Shown here one piece after another: positions 60,300 through 64,000 of a stretch of 64,000 nt of DNA. Within the stretch, counting starts at the first letter, position 1. Every line of letters starts with the position of its first letter. The DNA lies in the NCBI GenBank assembly GCA_021613535.1, contig CP075497.1, positions 11,904,001-11,968,000 of the forward strand, in the 5' to 3' direction. The DNA comes from Adineta vaga. Taxonomy: Eukaryota > Rotifera. The notes under the pieces are model-generated. The model was given only the letters and a program-made list of their open reading frames with translations, did no database searches and had not been told where the DNA came from. The position numbers were made by a program, and so were the translations under genes.

Positions 60300-61407
60300 T
60301 TTTGATCTCAATACGAATTGAAAATTGATCCTGATTTTATAGGATGAATTTCAATGAAGAAAAACAATATCAAATCTCATAATACCAATACGATAATTGA
60401 AAATATTTCATCAAAACATTGCACACGTTGAAAAAAATTTGATTTTTTTACGTTTCTTTTCTGTTGATGATCAAGTTTCTTTTTACTAATCATCGTCTCA
60501 ATGAAACTTAGTTTTCTTTTTTAAATAATCTTTGATCTAATCAAATACAAATATACTTTTGAGTCTTCAAATTGCACTTTATAGTCAACCGATTGATTAC
60601 GACTATTCAAATTGATTTCAATCTACTTGAAAATACAATCAATAGACAAGTAGAGGCATTTCGAGGACCGAAATTCGGGGGAGAATAGGGTCTTCGATAT
60701 CTTCAACAAGTTTTTTAAAATCTACAGAAATCTACAGAAATCGTCGAGCGAAAAAAAAATTCCAAAGCTCGGGGGACGTGGTGGCCCCGTCAACTACCTC
60801 CCCCCATCGGAACACCCTTGCGGGCAAGTTGACATTTGGCTGGTAATATGATAGAAAAAGAAACACTTTTTCCATCGTTTATTTCTCAGTTCGATAACTA
60901 TATTAATGATTAATTTCCCTCGAGCTTCAATTAAAAGTTTATCAACATCTGTGTAACCAAAAATGAGAATATTAATTTCGAAACAATTAACATTTGGATA
61001 AAAAAAACATGTTATATTTCTCAATTAATTGAATAGAACCTCTTGAAATCTTGAAAGAAAAATTTCTAACTTAATGACATTTTTTCTCTCGATTCGTTCT
61101 TTTCTATTTCCGCTGATTGTTAATAACATAACACTTGTTATTCATTATCGACAGTCCTCTTGCATACAGAAATGAATTCTTGACGTCGGAAGAAAAACAC
61201 GTCATTCAACTTGTTTTATTAGAACATGCTGATGAGAAAAACTTTCAGCTGTTAAATTCCGTAATCTATTTGATAATTCTCGGAGAGATAAGAATCTTGT
61301 CCTTTTATTGCACTGTTAATTTATTAATGTTATTGTTTTATATGAATTCAGATCAATGATATTTCAAAGAAAATAAATAGAATTAAATCATTTTCGTAAT
61401 TTTCATT
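60300..61407. other. Intergenic region with an anomalous GC-rich patch
   Basis: Mostly AT-rich, but 60660-60835 is clearly GC-richer than its surroundings, with G and C runs and a 10-bp tandem motif (see findings). A weak plus-strand frame at 61135-61359 has no recognisable similarity and is not called. Confidence 0.5.
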
Positions 61408-63286
61408 TTAAAAGACATATTGTCGACGGTTTTGCCGGCGATGTGGTTTAGTTTTATGTTGCATCATCATATGATGACCACCTTGAATTGGTTCACCAGG
61501 AGCTGGACCATTCGGTGGTGGTGGAATACGAAATGCATCAGATGGAATTTTATCGATATTTAAGCTCTAAAAACAATTCAATAGAATGAAAGATTTTGTA
61601 CAAATAAATTTTACTCGATCATGTGCAAAATAATACGAAGGAGGACCAGGACTTGTACAAACATCATCTTCTAATAAATGATCTCCATCAACCCAATACA
61701 TCATATAGAAATTACACATTTCATCATTTCCAGTTGAACCAATTTTCACTGTATGTGATTGAGAATTGAACATAGTACAAACAGCAGCAACACGATCACC
61801 TTGTTTAATAGTTACATCACGTTCAGTTGGATAAAACATTTGAGGTAATTGTGGTGAACGACGACCAATTTCTGTCCATTCTTGATTATCGTCATCACCT
61901 CGGACTCGATATCCCGAATTCACAAGACCTTTATACATTCATTTTATCATATTGGAGAGAAAAAAAACACGAAATTTTCTTACCAAGTTTATGAGCATGA
62001 GTACGAAAAGCAAATGGATGCATGACAATATCTTGTTCAATTTCACAAGCAACTTCGAATACTTCTAAAAGAATCAAAAATTTCTCGGTAAAATCATGAA
62101 AAAAAACCAACAACGTCCATTGATCATGTGCAAAAGCAAAAAGAGAGTAACTATAGGTGAATTTACCTTCAGTGTGCATTTTGACATAACCACCGGTTAA
62201 AAGAAGAAGAACGCCAGCCGTTTTAGGTGTACTACACAAACATATAGACAACGGACAAAATGCAAATAATAACAAAACATATAGACACACACAAAGCAGA
62301 GACATCTTCTGACATCAAATCAGTTACCAAGTGAATGAGGTTCCATATCACCATCAGTTGCTAATAACATTACACCTGCTGTTTTCGGTAATCTTTTACA
62401 AGAGAATAAAACTCCTTAGTTTGCCCCAAATAATAATAATCATAGCGAAAGAAGATTGTTGAAAAAACGAACTCATTTTACTTACGGTTTAGGTGATGTG
62501 GTTAAAATTAAACCTGAACGATCAGTTTCACCAGCTAGAAAAACATAGATTCTAATATAAAGAAAAACTATTCTTTGAAAATAAATTACCTTCAAATTTT
62601 TCCATATTGGCATAATGAACTTGTAAAACAAGATATTTGACTGATGTTGATCCACCAACTTTGAAAGCAACATCTAGAGAGAAAAAATAACACATCAATT
62701 CATTTTCCTAAAGAGAAATTTCATACCTTTTGGTAATTCAGTTTTGTCAGCATCTAAAGCCCATGCATAAACAATTGTTGAGCCTGATTTACATGTTGGT
62801 CCTGTTTCATAACGTTGTTTGGAATGACCATTTGAATGAGACATTTCACCACAATTCCTAATAGAAAAAAACTAATTTTCAATACTTTTCAATGCTTTAG
62901 TTGATATTCTACCAGATTTTTTCATCACTGCCTGGTTCTGTACATCCAAAAAGTAAAATATGATGTGCATCTTTTGATGTTGCTGACGGATTAAAAGCCG
63001 CTAAATAATTCAACAACAACAAAAAAAAACAATATTTAATCAACTTAAAAATCAATACGAACTTATATAAGTCGGTTGATTTTCATCCATTGTATATGCT
63101 GTACATAAATAATCGTCAACCTAAAAGATTTGTCTCGAATTACTTGTAATGCCATACAAAAAATTAACTTACATGTTCAGCACGAGCATCAGGCATAAGG
63201 ATATTCAATGTATTTGCTGTGTCTTCGGCTGTTATCAATAAAATTAGTGAGGACAAACTAATGATGATGGATAAAAGATTAGCCAT
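61408..63286 (-). CDS. PHM: Peptidylglycine alpha-hydroxylating monooxygenase (monofunctional PHM)
   Basis: It starts at 63286 with a signal peptide (MANLLSIIISLSSLILLITA). Copper-site motifs are all present: DAHHILLFGC (CuH pair), VLQVHY (CuH His), THAHKLG (CuM His-x-His) and DEMCNFYMMYW (CuM Met). Between them lie AWALDADKTELPKDVAFKVG, GYRVRGDDDNQEW and RRSPQLPQMFYP, in the order of the PAM catalytic core. The C-terminus is Pro-rich then His/Met- and Arg-rich (GGHHMMMQ), stop at 61408. No PAL (lyase) domain follows, so amidation would need a separate PAL. PHM hydroxylates glycine-extended neuropeptides in secretory granules. Two interchangeable 65-nt exons follow the VLQVHY exon. Confidence 0.92.
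62167..62231 (-). other. PHM alternative exon B (65 nt)
   Basis: Same length and same phases as exon A; encodes TPKTAGVLLLLTGGYVKMHT and two more residues; acceptor TGTGTAG, donor GTAAAT. Ten of the first thirteen encoded residues match or are conservative to exon A, so one arose by duplication of the other. Confidence 0.72.
62328..62392 (-). other. PHM alternative exon A (65 nt)
   Basis: It enters in phase 2 and leaves in phase 1 (donor GTAACT). It encodes LPKTAGVMLLATDGDMEPHS and two more residues. The acceptor (AAAAG) is weaker than that of exon B. It aligns without gaps to exon B. Confidence 0.7.
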
Positions 63287-63366
63287 TTTTAACTCTTAAA
63301 CGAAGAAGAAGAAGAAAAAACAATCAAATGAGAAGAGTATTTTTAAACAAAACAAAACAAGAAAAT

Positions 63367-63525
63367 ATGAGTAATGCGCCACCATCAATCGAGTACTTCC
63401 AGAACGATCCTCATCAACATCATGGTTATTTCCCATTCGATAATAATTCCATTGCACTAGTATCGTGTTCCACTATAGTTGTCGTTACAAACACATCGTC
63501 GAAAGAAAAAGAACAGAAAAAATAG
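63367..63525 (+). CDS. Possible small protein or first exon (52 aa)
   Basis: The frame from the ATG at 63367 begins MSNAPPSIEYFQNDPHQHHG, with mixed codon use unlike the AT-driven random frames nearby. A possible donor is not obvious. It is divergently placed to PHM, 80 bp away. It could be the first exon of a gene extending beyond the right edge, or chance. Confidence 0.28.
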   Translation: MSNAPPSIEYFQNDPHQHHGYFPFDNNSIALVSCSTIVVVTNTSSKEKEQKK

Positions 63526-64000
63526 CTCGAAGCCAATTATTTCCTTTTTTTGTATAGTTGTCCTCAAAAGATAAAACTTAGATAAACTTTTCTTCTCATG
63601 TATTGTATCCATATCTATTCAATATAAGTAATTAAAGGCGAAGGACTAAGTACAATTAGTTTTCCATCAATTAGATATTTAGTAAAATAAATCGCATGTT
63701 GGTGAATCGTTTTTCAAAAGATTTAATTAAAAACTAGTAAATACATATAATATTTTTTTATAAAAAACCGTTTACCTACAATGGAAGTTTATTATTTTGA
63801 ATTTTTATCTATTTATCCCCAAGTATTGAACGTTAATATTCGGCCAATTAATAATAACAAAAGTAAAAGTTGTTTCAATAGAAATAGATTTACTTCAGTC
63901 ATTAGTAGTCAATCAGTATGTATATATTCATTGAATAAATTTGATTCTCAATGTCTTTTCCTCCCTTGAATAAATAATAAAACAAAATGTCAAAATTATG
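63526..64000. other. Right edge, nothing recognised
   Basis: AT-rich sequence to the end of the window. The frame at 63781-63969 has no features of a real protein. Confidence 0.45.

Noticed and set aside
61135-61359. Plus-strand frame with LTSEEKHVIQLVLLEHADEK
   Set aside because: The first half looks somewhat coding, but there is no family match, no splice partner and the second half is hydrophobic low complexity. An old pseudogene fragment cannot be excluded.

Overview
The window is AT-rich animal nuclear DNA. It is packed with multi-exon genes whose introns are mostly 45-80 bp, with GT donors and T-rich AG acceptors. About twenty protein-coding loci can be read, nearly all from conserved metazoan families: signalling adaptors, cilium proteins, vesicle traffic, peptide amidation. 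One 5S rRNA gene is present. Tiny introns, close packing, acceptor-like AGs a few bases before several start codons, and an old GH16 glucanase together suggest a bdelloid rotifer or a similar compact-genome invertebrate. That placement is inference; no marker fixes the species. Exon joins given here were derived by hand from reading frame, splice signals and family resemblance.

Layout. 1-6.0 kb: the tail of an unknown gene, two small unknown genes, ZC2HC1 and a small cysteine-rich protein. 6.3-7.8 kb (minus): a rhodanese-DSP MAP-kinase phosphatase. 8.6-9.3 kb: PACRGL. 10.0-13.2 kb (minus): a RIPOR/FAM65 Rho effector. 14.2-19.5 kb: three tandem PH-SH2 adaptor genes, the second and third frameshifted, followed by a G3BP/Rasputin homologue. 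21.9-23.0 kb (minus): a frameshifted GPCR. 23.3-25.2 kb: RABEPK and GOLGA7.

26.8-38.5 kb holds the most unusual locus. At least seven short ATG exons, all leaving phase 0, precede one shared set of exons that encodes the end of a Ras-binding domain, a second Ras-binding domain and a GoLoco-like motif. This is the back half of an RGS12/RGS14/Loco protein with no visible RGS domain. A damaged secreted-protein gene lies antisense in its last long intron. At 39.2 kb there is a complete 5S rRNA gene.

39.6-43.9 kb (minus): TTC5 followed by PTPN1, the latter with a one-base frameshift. 45.1-46.2 kb (minus): Rab2. 46.7-49.5 kb: ODAD2/ARMC4. 49.6-58.1 kb (minus): BAIAP3 with two alternative first exons, then a DUF5662-like gene 57 bp downstream. 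59.2-60.3 kb (minus): a GH16 glucanase. 61.4-63.3 kb (minus): peptidylglycine alpha-hydroxylating monooxygenase with two 65-nt exons that look mutually exclusive.

Themes: candidate operons with trans-splice-like acceptors (PH-SH2 array to G3BP; TTC5 to PTPN1; BAIAP3 to DUF5662-like), unusual first-exon and exon-choice diversity, and several frame-breaking small indels that are either real gene decay or assembly errors. About half of the genes were read through without any break.
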